64,000 bases of DNA from Rhizobium sp. G21 (GTDB lineage: Bacteria > Pseudomonadota > Alphaproteobacteria > Rhizobiales > Rhizobiaceae). The position numbers and the translations under genes were made by a program. Position 1 is the first letter of the stretch. Each line of letters begins with the position of its first letter. The notes under the pieces were generated by a model. It saw nothing but the letters and a program-made list of their open reading frames with translations, made no database searches and had not been told where the DNA came from. The stretch covers positions 310,001 to 374,000 of the forward strand of contig NZ_JACFXW010000002.1 of NCBI RefSeq assembly GCF_014158035.1, given 5' to 3'. Positions 48,404-56,475 of the stretch are shown piece by piece.

Positions 48404-49309
48404 ATGGCAGTAGCGAATTTCGTTGGCAGGAAACTGGATTGTCGGCCGGGCGGTAGCCTCGACGACGTCCGGCGCGGAGCCACAGAAACAAAATTCAGAC
48501 TGCGCGCCTGGGGCGTTCGCGGCAGCCTGCCGGTGTCGGGTCCCGAATTCCAGCACTATGGCGGCAACACGATCTGTATCGAACTGCAGTGCGGCGACCA
48601 CAGACTGATGTTCGACGCCGGCTCGGGCATTCTGCCAGCGGGCAAGGCTCTTCTGGCCGAGGGCGCCTCGGAATGCCAGTTGTTCTTCAGCCACTGCCAT
48701 TACGATCACATCATCGGGCTGCCCTACTTTTCTCCCATCTATGACCCTCGCTCTTCCGTCACGGTATGGTCGGGCCATAGCAGCGGTAAGATGACGACGC
48801 GGGACATGATCACCGAGTTCATCCGGCCGCCTTGGTTTCCGATCGAGGTCAAGGCCTGCCGCGCCAATCTCACCTGTCGGGATTTCATGCCGCAGGATGT
48901 GCTGCAGCCCTATCCCGGCGTCACGATTCGCACCGGCATGCTCAATCATCCCGGCGGGTCGATCGGCTACCGGGTCGAATGGCAGGGACGGGTGGTGGCG
49001 ATCATCACCGACACCGAGCATGTTCCCGGCGTGCTGGACCCGGAAGTCCTGGCCCTGATCGAGGGCGCGGACCTGTTCCTCTACGACACCAGCTATACCG
49101 ACGAAGAAATGCCGACCTATGTCGGCTACGGTCATTCGTCCTGGCAGCATGGCATCCGCCTGGCGCGCGCCGCCGGCGCCCAGCGCGTCGGCTTCATCCA
49201 CCACTCGCCGCTGCGCACGGACAAGGCGTTGCGAGCGATCGATCACATGGCGGCGGAAAATTTTCAGGGCGCCTTTTCGGTCTGGGAAGGCCAAGTCATC
49301 GACGTTTGA
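48404..49309 (+). CDS. MBL-fold metallo-hydrolase
   Basis: A 301-residue protein. The metal site HCHYDH is at residues 97-102 (HxHxDH), further ligands lie in LNHPGGS, IITDTEH and YGHSS, and the C-terminal IHHSP matches PhnP/cAMP-phosphodiesterase-like MBL enzymes. The N-terminal VRGSLPVSGPEFQHYGGNT is shared with phosphodiesterase-type MBL proteins. It follows the cyclic-nucleotide-binding gene by 105 bp. A phosphodiesterase acting on a cyclic nucleotide would fit, but substrate is unknown. Confidence 0.82.
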   Translation: MAVANFVGRKLDCRPGGSLDDVRRGATETKFRLRAWGVRGSLPVSGPEFQHYGGNTICIELQCGDHRLMFDAGSGILPAGKALLAEGASECQLFFSHCHYDHIIGLPYFSPIYDPRSSVTVWSGHSSGKMTTRDMITEFIRPPWFPIEVKACRANLTCRDFMPQDVLQPYPGVTIRTGMLNHPGGSIGYRVEWQGRVVAIITDTEHVPGVLDPEVLALIEGADLFLYDTSYTDEEMPTYVGYGHSSWQHGIRLARAAGAQRVGFIHHSPLRTDKALRAIDHMAAENFQGAFSVWEGQVIDV

Positions 49310-49321
49310 CGCCGACGCCCC

Positions 49322-50050
49322 TTATGACACGGGCGGATCGACCCAGGCTGCGCCCGCGTGGTTTTCGACGGTGTCGATCAGACGCGCCAGGAATGTCCAG
49401 GCCTTCTCGTCATGCACGAGATGATGGGTCAGGAAGCCCATCACGCCGTTTCCCTCGCGCAACGCTCTCAATCGGGCAGTGATTTCAGTCAGGAGGGGCT
49501 CGTCATCACGGCCGCCCCGCGTCCCATGCCAGTCCATGAGATCGACATGAGTGTTGAACATACGGATCGGCCCCGCCTTTTCCGAACCGAACGTGCTCAG
49601 AGATGCATAGCCCAGTCTGGGAAGCTCTGCGGCAATTTCCGGCGCGATACGGTTCCAAGGCGGCACGAGCATCGACACCCGGCGATCCGGATAAAGAGAG
49701 CGCAGTTTGTCGAGCCCCGCCGACAGCTCGTCCAGAACATCCCTGATCGGTCGATGCAGGCCCAATTCCTGCTTCTTCTCGCCAGGTCCGGAATAGCTGC
49801 GATGCGACCAGCCATGGACAGCGACGGATAAACCCGGCGCGGACGAGAGACGTTGCGCCAGCGCCTCGCCGGTATGTTCGGGGATGACGGCGAGCGTGGC
49901 GGGAATGGCTTGATCCGCGGTGAGACTGATCAGTCGCTCCAGCACCGGCGTCGGCTCGACGGCGTCGTCATCGCGCAGCCAGAACGGCGCGGTGCGGCCC
50001 TCATCTGCCCAAACCGTGAGTTCATCTTTCAGCGTAGCCCAGGTGCTCAT
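49322..50050 (-). CDS. Polysaccharide deacetylase-family protein
   Basis: A 242-residue NodB-fold protein. The metal-binding DD pair is in FWLRDDDAVEP, and the His sites are in VAVHGWSHRSY. The HxxxH variant and the short size place it with the divergent, small deacetylase-like family. It lies 3 bp after a GT4 glycosyltransferase and is made from the same minus-strand unit, convergent with the MBL gene. It probably removes acetyl groups from a glycan precursor. Confidence 0.8.
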   Translation of the reverse strand: MSTWATLKDELTVWADEGRTAPFWLRDDDAVEPTPVLERLISLTADQAIPATLAVIPEHTGEALAQRLSSAPGLSVAVHGWSHRSYSGPGEKKQELGLHRPIRDVLDELSAGLDKLRSLYPDRRVSMLVPPWNRIAPEIAAELPRLGYASLSTFGSEKAGPIRMFNTHVDLMDWHGTRGGRDDEPLLTEITARLRALREGNGVMGFLTHHLVHDEKAWTFLARLIDTVENHAGAAWVDPPVS

Positions 50051-50053
50051 CAG

Positions 50054-51145
50054 TCAGTCCCTCTGGACATGGGTTTCGAGAATGCGGCCCAGCAGCACGG
50101 TAGCGGCCTCGAAGGAGCGTTTTTCGCGGGCGAAGCGGCTTGCGGCTTTCGCCAGCGCCGCGCGTCTGGTCTCGTCATTGAGAAGTATGCGGATCGCAGC
50201 CGCATAGGCGGTGATATCGCCCGGCGCCGTCAGCAGGCCCGTCTCGTCGGCGATCACGACCTCCGGCACGCCGCCGTCATTCTGGGCCACGACCGGAAGA
50301 CCTGCGGCTTGCGCCTCGAGATAGGTCAGGCCGTAAGCCTCGCGGCAGCCGGGCCAGAGGAAAATGGATGCGCGCGCCATCATCTCGGCGAGCTCGTCTC
50401 GCGTCTTCAGTCCGTGAAAAATCACCCGGTTCGCCGGGAAATGCGCGAAGGCCGCCTCAACCGTCTGCCGCATCGGTCCGTCGCCGACAATGTCGAAGCG
50501 CCATTCGATATCCTCGACCCGGTCGAGGGCGGAGGCCAGCATCAGATAGCTTTCCAGCTTGTTGCCGTCGCGCATCATCGCCGCGGTGATCAGCCTTCCG
50601 CGCTCCGGTGCCGCCGTTGAAAGGACCCGCGGTTGCGGATCGAGAAAAGGCGGCAGCATGGCCGTTATGGCCGAGGGCGAAATGTCGTGCACGCCCAGTC
50701 GATCGCGTTCGGTGAAACAGATATTGACCGCGGCGAGATCGAGGCCCTTTTTCACCAGCGCCTGGCTGTCGGCCCAGACGCCGATATTGCGGCGCTCGGA
50801 ATAGGAGCTTTCCGCTGTCGCATAGGCCAAGCCGAACTCCTGGCAAAGCGGTGGGCCGAGCAGGTCGGGCGACTTGTAATAGGGATGATAGCAGAAGAAC
50901 AAATCGGGCGTTCCCTGGTCGCGCCAGAGTTTTGCGATTCGGGCTTGCTCCGCTGACGCCTGCCGGAGGAGATCGGCATGGCGTCCAGCGTCGGGCTCCT
51001 TCATAAAGGTCCGCAGGCCGGAGATGACGGAAACCTGATGACCAAGGGCCTCCAACGCCGATAGCAGCAGGCGCGCCATCAGCCGGTCGCCGGAGGGGAC
51101 AGGATGATCGATGGGCTTGAGGGGCGCATAGAAGGCGATGTTCAT
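50054..51145 (-). CDS. GT4-family glycosyltransferase (second)
   Basis: A 363-residue GT-B enzyme. The N-terminus MNIAFYAPLKPIDHPVPSGD suits phosphoglycan or lipid-linked sugar glycosyltransferases. The donor domain shows FLWPGCREAYGLTYLEAQAAGLPVVA and the E-x7-E pair. A deacetylase gene follows, suggesting a sugar transfer and trimming pair for the same glycan as the 40-44 kb enzymes. Confidence 0.85.
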   Translation of the reverse strand: MNIAFYAPLKPIDHPVPSGDRLMARLLLSALEALGHQVSVISGLRTFMKEPDAGRHADLLRQASAEQARIAKLWRDQGTPDLFFCYHPYYKSPDLLGPPLCQEFGLAYATAESSYSERRNIGVWADSQALVKKGLDLAAVNICFTERDRLGVHDISPSAITAMLPPFLDPQPRVLSTAAPERGRLITAAMMRDGNKLESYLMLASALDRVEDIEWRFDIVGDGPMRQTVEAAFAHFPANRVIFHGLKTRDELAEMMARASIFLWPGCREAYGLTYLEAQAAGLPVVAQNDGGVPEVVIADETGLLTAPGDITAYAAAIRILLNDETRRAALAKAASRFAREKRSFEAATVLLGRILETHVQRD

Positions 51146-51194
51146 GGTTCGGGTCTAGGGTCGCGCCGGGGATGGTCAAGCGAGGCCTTGGGGC

Positions 51195-51575
51195 TCAAGC
51201 CGCGCGCTTTTCGTCGGCGTCATCGATCTCTGGCTTTCCAAAGCGGCCGATATTGGCGTCTCCCCAGGCTTTGAGCGCCGTGAGGATGGGGATCATGCTC
51301 TCGCCGAGCGGCGACAGCGAATATTCCACTTTCGGCGGCACGACGGCATAGACGGTGCGAATGATGAGGCCGTCCTCTTCCAATTCACGCAGCTGATTGG
51401 TCAGCATCCGCTGCGTGACGCCGGGAATGTGACGCCTGAGAGCGTTGAAGCGCAGCGTCCCGCTCATCAGGTGGAACAGAATGACCGATTTCCACTTTCC
51501 GTCGATCAGCGCGATCGCCGCCTCGACCGAACATCCGGGGCTGCAGTCGAAACGCGAATGGCGAGCCTTGGCCAT
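51195..51575 (-). CDS. HxlR-family transcriptional regulator
   Basis: A 126-residue winged-helix protein. The family signature is present as CSVEAAIALIDGKWKSVILFHL and the recognition part as LRRHIPGVTQRMLTNQLREL, with two cysteines (CSPGC) near the N-terminus that could sense redox or electrophiles. It is divergent from a quinone oxidoreductase with a 102-bp gap, a common HxlR arrangement in which the regulator responds to electrophilic stress. Confidence 0.9.
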   Translation of the reverse strand: MAKARHSRFDCSPGCSVEAAIALIDGKWKSVILFHLMSGTLRFNALRRHIPGVTQRMLTNQLRELEEDGLIIRTVYAVVPPKVEYSLSPLGESMIPILTALKAWGDANIGRFGKPEIDDADEKRAA

Positions 51576-51677
51576 GACAGTATCCTTTCCGACACTATAG
51601 GCGGTTTTTGTGCGTATTTGCATTTGATGTAGTTAAGCGCACATAGTTCGTCATTCAACCACGTTCAGGAGCAGATC

Positions 51678-52691
51678 ATGAAAGCCATCGGATATCAGCA
51701 GGCCGGCCCCATCGATCGAGAGAATGCGCTGGTCGATATCGACCTGCCCAAGCCCGCGCCGCAGGGCCGAGACCTACTGATCGAAGTCGCGGCGGTGTCC
51801 GTCAATCCCGTCGACGCCAAGGTGCGGCGGTCGTCCATGCCGGCGCCGGGTGACTGGAAGGTGCTGGGCTGGGACGCCGTCGGGCGCGTTGCGGCCAAAG
51901 GGGAGGCAGCGACGGGTTTCGAGATCGGCGACGCCGTCTATTACGCAGGATCCATCGCCAGAGCGGGCTCGAACAGCGAATTTCACCTCGTCGATGAACG
52001 CATCGTCGGCCGCAAGCCTGAGAGGCTCGGCAATGCCGAAGCCGCCGCCTTGCCGCTGACGGCCATCACCGCCTGGGAAATGCTGTTCGACCGGCTCGAT
52101 ATTCGCAAGACGGTTCCGGGCGGGGCGCCCGCCATCTTGATCATCGGCGGCGCCGGCGGCGTGGGATCGATCGCGATCCAACTCGTCCGCGCCTTGACCG
52201 ATCTCACCGTCATCGCCACGGCGTCGAGACCGGAGACGAGGGCCTGGACGCAGGAGCTCGGCGCGCATCATGTCGTCGATCACAGCCGGCCGCTCGCGCC
52301 GCAGATCGCCGAACTGGGACTTGGCGCGCCGTCCTATGTCTTCTCGACCACGGAGACGCATCGCCATGTAAAGGATGTCGTCGAACTCATCGCGCCGCAG
52401 GGCCGCTTCGGACTGATCGACGATCCCGAGGCGCTCGATGTCATGGGCTTCAAGCGGAAGTCAGTGTCCGTTCACTGGGAGCTGATGTTCACCCGCTCGC
52501 TGTTCGAGACGCCCGACATGGCGCGGCAGGGCGAGTTGCTGTCGGAGGTGGCGCGCCTCGTCGATGAAGGACACGTCCGCACCACGTTGACCGAGGTGCT
52601 GTCGCCGATCAATGCGGCCAATCTCAAAACCGCCCATGAACGGATCGAGAGCGGCCGGTCCAAGGGCAAAATCGTGCTCGAAGGCTTCTGA
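51678..52691 (+). CDS. Zinc-type alcohol dehydrogenase/quinone oxidoreductase (MDR family)
   Basis: A 337-residue medium-chain reductase. The N-terminal GroES-like domain has NPVDAKVRRSSMPAPG; the Rossmann site is ILIIGGAGGVGSIAIQLVRA. The catalytic-zinc cysteine cluster is absent, so it is a quinone-reductase-like enzyme using NADPH. It is divergent from HxlR and probably induced by it, to detoxify quinones or aldehydes. Confidence 0.88.
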   Translation: MKAIGYQQAGPIDRENALVDIDLPKPAPQGRDLLIEVAAVSVNPVDAKVRRSSMPAPGDWKVLGWDAVGRVAAKGEAATGFEIGDAVYYAGSIARAGSNSEFHLVDERIVGRKPERLGNAEAAALPLTAITAWEMLFDRLDIRKTVPGGAPAILIIGGAGGVGSIAIQLVRALTDLTVIATASRPETRAWTQELGAHHVVDHSRPLAPQIAELGLGAPSYVFSTTETHRHVKDVVELIAPQGRFGLIDDPEALDVMGFKRKSVSVHWELMFTRSLFETPDMARQGELLSEVARLVDEGHVRTTLTEVLSPINAANLKTAHERIESGRSKGKIVLEGF

Positions 52692-52734
52692 GGGCGCTGC
52701 GGCCCGGAGTTTGTCCGGGCCGCATTCCCCGGTG

Positions 52735-53283
52735 TCACGCGGCCAGGTAGTCGTCTGTCGACACGACGCGGGCGTAAGCAAAAGCGAGCGCCGACATCAT
52801 CGCCGTCTGCACCTGTTCGGCCGGCGTCGTCTCGCCTACGAATTCCAGGTCGAGCGTGGCGGTGGCGTCGTGGACGACCGTGACCGTATAGCCGTAGTCG
52901 GAGGCGGCGCGGGTGGCGGCGTCGACGCACATATGGCTCATCGCGCCCGTGATGGTTACCGACTCGATACCGGCTTCGTCGAGCTTGGCCTTCAGGTCGG
53001 TGCCCAGAAAGGCGTTGATCTGCTGCTTGACGATCTTGAGCTCGCCGTCCTTGGGCGCAACGGACGGATGGATTTCGACGCCCTCGGTGCCGGGCGCAAA
53101 GAATGGCGCGTCGGCTTCGGCCGAGACATGCTGGACATGCACCACGAGATCGCCCTTTCTGCGCGCGGCTTCCAGCAGACGGGCGGCGTTGGCGGCGGCG
53201 GCTTCGGTCTTGTGCAGCGGGAACTTGCCGCCCTCGAAGTAGTCGTTCTGAAGATCGATCACGATCAACGCGGTCTTGCTCAT
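52735..53283 (-). CDS. Isochorismatase-like cysteine hydrolase
   Basis: A 182-residue hydrolase with the catalytic triad visible as IVIDLQNDYF (Asp), VKQQINAFLG (Lys) and TGAMSHMCVDAATRAA (Cys). The family cleaves amides or carbamates such as nicotinamide or N-carbamoyl compounds. It is divergent from a GlxA-type regulator, a frequent pairing. Substrate unknown. Confidence 0.88.
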   Translation of the reverse strand: MSKTALIVIDLQNDYFEGGKFPLHKTEAAAANAARLLEAARRKGDLVVHVQHVSAEADAPFFAPGTEGVEIHPSVAPKDGELKIVKQQINAFLGTDLKAKLDEAGIESVTITGAMSHMCVDAATRAASDYGYTVTVVHDATATLDLEFVGETTPAEQVQTAMMSALAFAYARVVSTDDYLAA

Positions 53284-53331
53284 GGAAATCTCCTCATGCT
53301 GTTCCGCTTGCGAAACTAGCCGCGCCGGCGC

Positions 53332-53359
53332 AGATTGCCATTGGCGGAAGTGACAATCT
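53332..53359. promoter_or_regulatory. Inverted repeat AGATTGCCA-N10-TGACAATCT
   Basis: Nine-base arms with one mismatch, centred in the 94-bp gap between the divergent hydrolase and GlxA-type regulator genes. It is a good candidate for the operator of that regulator. It would lie about 20-45 bp before the regulator start. Confidence 0.45.
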
Positions 53360-53377
53360 GAGAGGCAAATCGGACAG

Positions 53378-54355
53378 ATGTTCAGGCAGGGGACAGTGAA
53401 TATCGGTATCCTGACCTATCCCGGCGCCCAGATGTCGGCGGCACTTGGTCTTGCCGACCTGTTCATGGTCGCAGAAGAATTGCAGGCGGAGCGCCGACCC
53501 GAGGCATCGCCGCGGATGATCGTCAGCCGTCTCGTCTTCGACGTCGAAACCGGCGTCGTCGATGGTCTCTCTTGTGCGAAAGATCCGCTGACTGCGATTC
53601 TGTTGCCGCCCAGTCTCGGCGAGCCCCCGATTGGCGCCGACCTCGACCCGCTTCTGCCCTGGCTGAGGGCCAGGCGGGAGGAGGGGGCGATATTGGCGTC
53701 GGTTTGCGCCGGGGCGTTCCTTCTGGCGCGGGCAGGCTTGCTGCAGGGTAAGCCCGCCACTACACATTGGGCGCTTGTCGACGACTTCCGTTCCATGTTT
53801 CCCGAGGTCGATCTTCAGCCGGACAGGCTGTTGGTCACGGCGGGCGACATCATCACGGCGGGCGGGGTCATGGCATGGACCGATCTCGGTCTGCTCATCG
53901 TCGAGCGGTTGTTCGGCGCCGAGGCGATGATCGAAACGGCGCGTTTCCTGCTGATCGATCCGCCGGGACGCGAGCAACGCTATTACAGCGACTTCAAGCC
54001 CAATCGCAGCCATGGCGATCCGCAGATCCTGAGGGCGCAGCAGTGGTTTGAAGCCCGCCTGTCTGCCGATGTTTCTGTAGAGGATATGGCCGGCGCCGCA
54101 GGCTTGGAGCCGCGCACATTCCTGCGCCGCTTCCAGAAAGCTGTCGGCATGAAGCCGATCGAATATTGTCAGCAGATACGGGTTGCAGAGGCGCGGCGAC
54201 GCCTGGAGACAAGCGCCGCACGCGTCGACCAGATCGGTTGGGAATGCGGTTATCGGGACCCGGCTTCCTTCCGCAAGATTTTCCTGAGAGTCGTCGGCCT
54301 GACGCCCGCCGATTATCGCCGCCGCTTTCACGGCGGCGATAGGATACATACGTGA
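53378..54355 (+). CDS. GlxA-family AraC-type transcriptional regulator
   Basis: A 325-residue regulator. The N-terminal DJ-1/PfpI-like domain keeps the nucleophile-like segment ILASVCAGAFLLARAGLL and GKPATTHW. The C-terminal AraC domain has two helix-turn-helix units, VEDMAGAAGLEPRTFLRRFQ and VDQIGWECGYRDPASFRKIF. It is divergent from the isochorismatase-type hydrolase it probably regulates, with a dyad between them. Confidence 0.88.
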   Translation: MFRQGTVNIGILTYPGAQMSAALGLADLFMVAEELQAERRPEASPRMIVSRLVFDVETGVVDGLSCAKDPLTAILLPPSLGEPPIGADLDPLLPWLRARREEGAILASVCAGAFLLARAGLLQGKPATTHWALVDDFRSMFPEVDLQPDRLLVTAGDIITAGGVMAWTDLGLLIVERLFGAEAMIETARFLLIDPPGREQRYYSDFKPNRSHGDPQILRAQQWFEARLSADVSVEDMAGAAGLEPRTFLRRFQKAVGMKPIEYCQQIRVAEARRRLETSAARVDQIGWECGYRDPASFRKIFLRVVGLTPADYRRRFHGGDRIHT

Positions 54356-54389
54356 CGTCGCGGCCGCGCGAATCGAGCGCCCTGACGGG

Positions 54390-55463
54390 TCAGTAGCCCG
54401 CTTTGATCTTTTCGAATTCGGCGATCATCTTTTCGCGCAGCACGATCGGTAGTGGCGACTGGAACAAAGTGTTCGAAACAAAATTGCCGACATCGGCATA
54501 ACCCTTCGCCTTGAGAATAGCGGGATCGACCACGGCCATGCCCTTGGCGTTGGAATGACCATAGCCCCAGGAATCGACGAGATAGGCGGCGATGTCGGGG
54601 TTGCTGACGGCATTGAGGAAGTCATAGGCGTTCTCAACCGGCGCCTCGCCGCCCTTCAGCTTCACATAGCCGCAGACCCACGTCGAATGGCCTTCTGCAG
54701 GATTGGCGTTGGTCGCCACCGGCTGGCCGTCCTTCTCCAGCGTCGTGGCGGTCTCGTTCCAGCCCCATGCGAGATCGACTTCGCCGCTCGCCATCGCCTG
54801 GCTGAGATCGGTGTTTTCCGTCCAGTAAAGACGGACATTCTTATGAACCTCACGCAGGAAGGCGGAAGCCTGTGTGAACTGCGCGTCGGTCATCTTCGAC
54901 CAGTCCTTGAGGCCGATGGCGAGGCTGGCCAGCGCATAGGCGTCGTCGACATTGTCGCCGATCGACACGCGATCCTTGAACTTGGGATCGGCGAAAGCTT
55001 TGAGCGTTGCCACCTCCTCGGGTTTGACCGTGTCGGTGCGGTAGATCATCAGCGAATTGCCCCATTCGAAGGGCAGGAACCAGGCCTTGCCGTCGGCAGA
55101 CGTCATCAGGTCCTTCATCGCCGCGATGCCGGGCAGGACATCGTTCCAATTGGCGAGCTTGGATGTGTCCAGAGGCTCGATCAGGCCCGCATCGCGCCAT
55201 TTCACTACGCTTTGCGAACAGGGATGGGCGAGATCGGCCTTGAAGCCAGAACGCAGCTTTTTGAAAGCTTCTTCTTCGTCGCCGAAAAAGGTGAAATCCG
55301 GTTCGTCGCCATGCTTGGCGGTATAGGCTGGATGAAATGCGGGGTCCTCGTAGCCCGACCAGTCGAAGACGGTGAGATCGGCGGCGAAGGCCGGGATGGC
55401 GACGCTCGCGGCGATCGTCGATGCGAGGGTTGATAGTCCGATCCTGCGAAGCGTTTTCAACAT
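54390..55463 (-). CDS. Polyamine-type ABC transporter substrate-binding protein (PotD/PotF family)
   Basis: A 357-residue exported protein. The signal peptide (IGLSTLASTIAASVAIPAFA) ends before ADLTV. The family segments are FDWSGYEDPAFHPAY, the aromatic box precursor AWFLPFEWGNSLMIY and VDLAWGWNETATTL. It follows the TetR gene (27 bp) on the minus strand. Its likely permeases and ATPase are at 61141-63946, also minus strand but separated from it by the plus-strand oxidoreductase operon. Binding of a cationic amine or quaternary ammonium compound is inferred. Confidence 0.87.
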   Translation of the reverse strand: MLKTLRRIGLSTLASTIAASVAIPAFAADLTVFDWSGYEDPAFHPAYTAKHGDEPDFTFFGDEEEAFKKLRSGFKADLAHPCSQSVVKWRDAGLIEPLDTSKLANWNDVLPGIAAMKDLMTSADGKAWFLPFEWGNSLMIYRTDTVKPEEVATLKAFADPKFKDRVSIGDNVDDAYALASLAIGLKDWSKMTDAQFTQASAFLREVHKNVRLYWTENTDLSQAMASGEVDLAWGWNETATTLEKDGQPVATNANPAEGHSTWVCGYVKLKGGEAPVENAYDFLNAVSNPDIAAYLVDSWGYGHSNAKGMAVVDPAILKAKGYADVGNFVSNTLFQSPLPIVLREKMIAEFEKIKAGY

Positions 55464-55490
55464 GCTCTTCCGCCTTTCCTTTGTTTGAAA

Positions 55491-56144
55491 CTATGTCTTG
55501 ATGGGGCCTTCTCTGCCGATGTGCTTCGGGAAGAAGCCGACGAGGCACTCGATCGCCGCCTTGTGCGCCGCCTCGCGGGTGAGTCCGTCGCTCATCATCA
55601 GACGCAGCCACAGGCCCTCCATCGACGAGCAGATGGCCAGCGCCGCAGAGTCCGCGTCATAGGCGTAGCCGCCTTCGGCCTTCATCTCCGCGCAGAGATC
55701 CTCGAAGGTGCGCTGGTATTTGAGATCGCGGGCGCCGCAAAGCGCCTGGTAAGTGGGCCTCGACTTGGCCTCGCCCCAGAAGGCGCACCAGGCGGCGAGC
55801 TTACGCTTGGTGGTCATCCGCCGGTCGAAATCCGCCGCGACCAGCGCCCACATCCGCTCGGCGGCGCTGGGACCGGCCTTTTCGAGGGCGTTCGACCAAT
55901 GCTGGGCATATTCGTCCGCCATGAATTGCAGCGTGGCGATCAGCAGGTTTTCCTTGCTCTCGAAATGGAAGTTGACGATGCCGCGCGACAGTTTTGCCCC
56001 GTCGGCGACATTGGCGAGCGTCGTCTCGGCATAGCCGCGCTTGGCGAGCGAATCGATCGTCGCTTCGATCAGTTGCTGCTTGCGTATTTCCTTGGAAGCC
56101 TTGCGGCTCTTCTTTTCGCCCGCCATCGGCTCGGCAGTATCCAT
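55491..56144 (-). CDS. BetI-like TetR-family repressor
   Basis: A 217-residue protein (start MDTAEPMAGEKKSRKA; ATG 56126 is the alternative). The helix-turn-helix is ANVADGAKLSRGIVNFHFESKE, highly similar in form to BetI. The ligand domain has AAWCAFWGEAKSRPTYQALC, a BetI-like choline-pocket type region rich in Trp. It is divergent from the first FAD oxidoreductase across 331 bp that contain a perfect 14-bp palindrome. The effector is probably a quaternary or methylated amine. Confidence 0.88.
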   Translation of the reverse strand: MDTAEPMAGEKKSRKASKEIRKQQLIEATIDSLAKRGYAETTLANVADGAKLSRGIVNFHFESKENLLIATLQFMADEYAQHWSNALEKAGPSAAERMWALVAADFDRRMTTKRKLAAWCAFWGEAKSRPTYQALCGARDLKYQRTFEDLCAEMKAEGGYAYDADSAALAICSSMEGLWLRLMMSDGLTREAAHKAAIECLVGFFPKHIGREGPIKT

Positions 56145-56475
56145 CGTAATCGTCCGCGTTGCGCCCGCCGGGCGCATGGCGCGCCCCGCTCTTTCGTATC
56201 TCTGCATCTGAGGCGCATAAGCGAGGCTCCTGTCAAGCCGATGCGCGAAGGCGGCGCGGATCGAAAGCCGCCGCAGTATGGGCGCTTCGCCAAAGCTTGA
56301 ATGTTGCGCATGCGCGGAGCGGCTCATTCCTTGGTCCCATCGCCGTTCTGTCTTCTGTCAAAAATCTTAGCGCGATTTCATGGCTTTGCAAGATGCTTGC
56401 TGAATGATCATTCAAAATATATGGACAAGTCTATGGCGTTCATGCATCTTTTTGGTCACTTCGGTGGGGATGCTG
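56145..56475. other. 331-bp divergent control region of the FAD/TetR module
   Basis: No convincing gene is present. It holds a TetR-type palindrome (56401-56414) inside a promoter-like pair TTGCTG-N17-TATGGA (56397-56425) for the plus strand. A ribosome binding run GGTGGGG lies at 56463-56469, 6 bp before ATG 56476. Confidence 0.55.
56401..56414. promoter_or_regulatory. Perfect palindrome TGAATGATCATTCA, TetR/BetI-type operator
   Basis: A 14-bp exact dyad placed over a promoter-like spacer upstream of the first FAD oxidoreductase. BetI and related repressors use TGAxxGxxxxTTCA-type sites. It would let the divergent TetR switch the whole module off until ligand appears. Confidence 0.65.

Noticed and set aside
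51609..51643. TGTGCG-N23-CGCACA dyad between HxlR and the oxidoreductase
   Set aside because: The spacer is too long for a usual HxlR site and the arms are short; likely chance.
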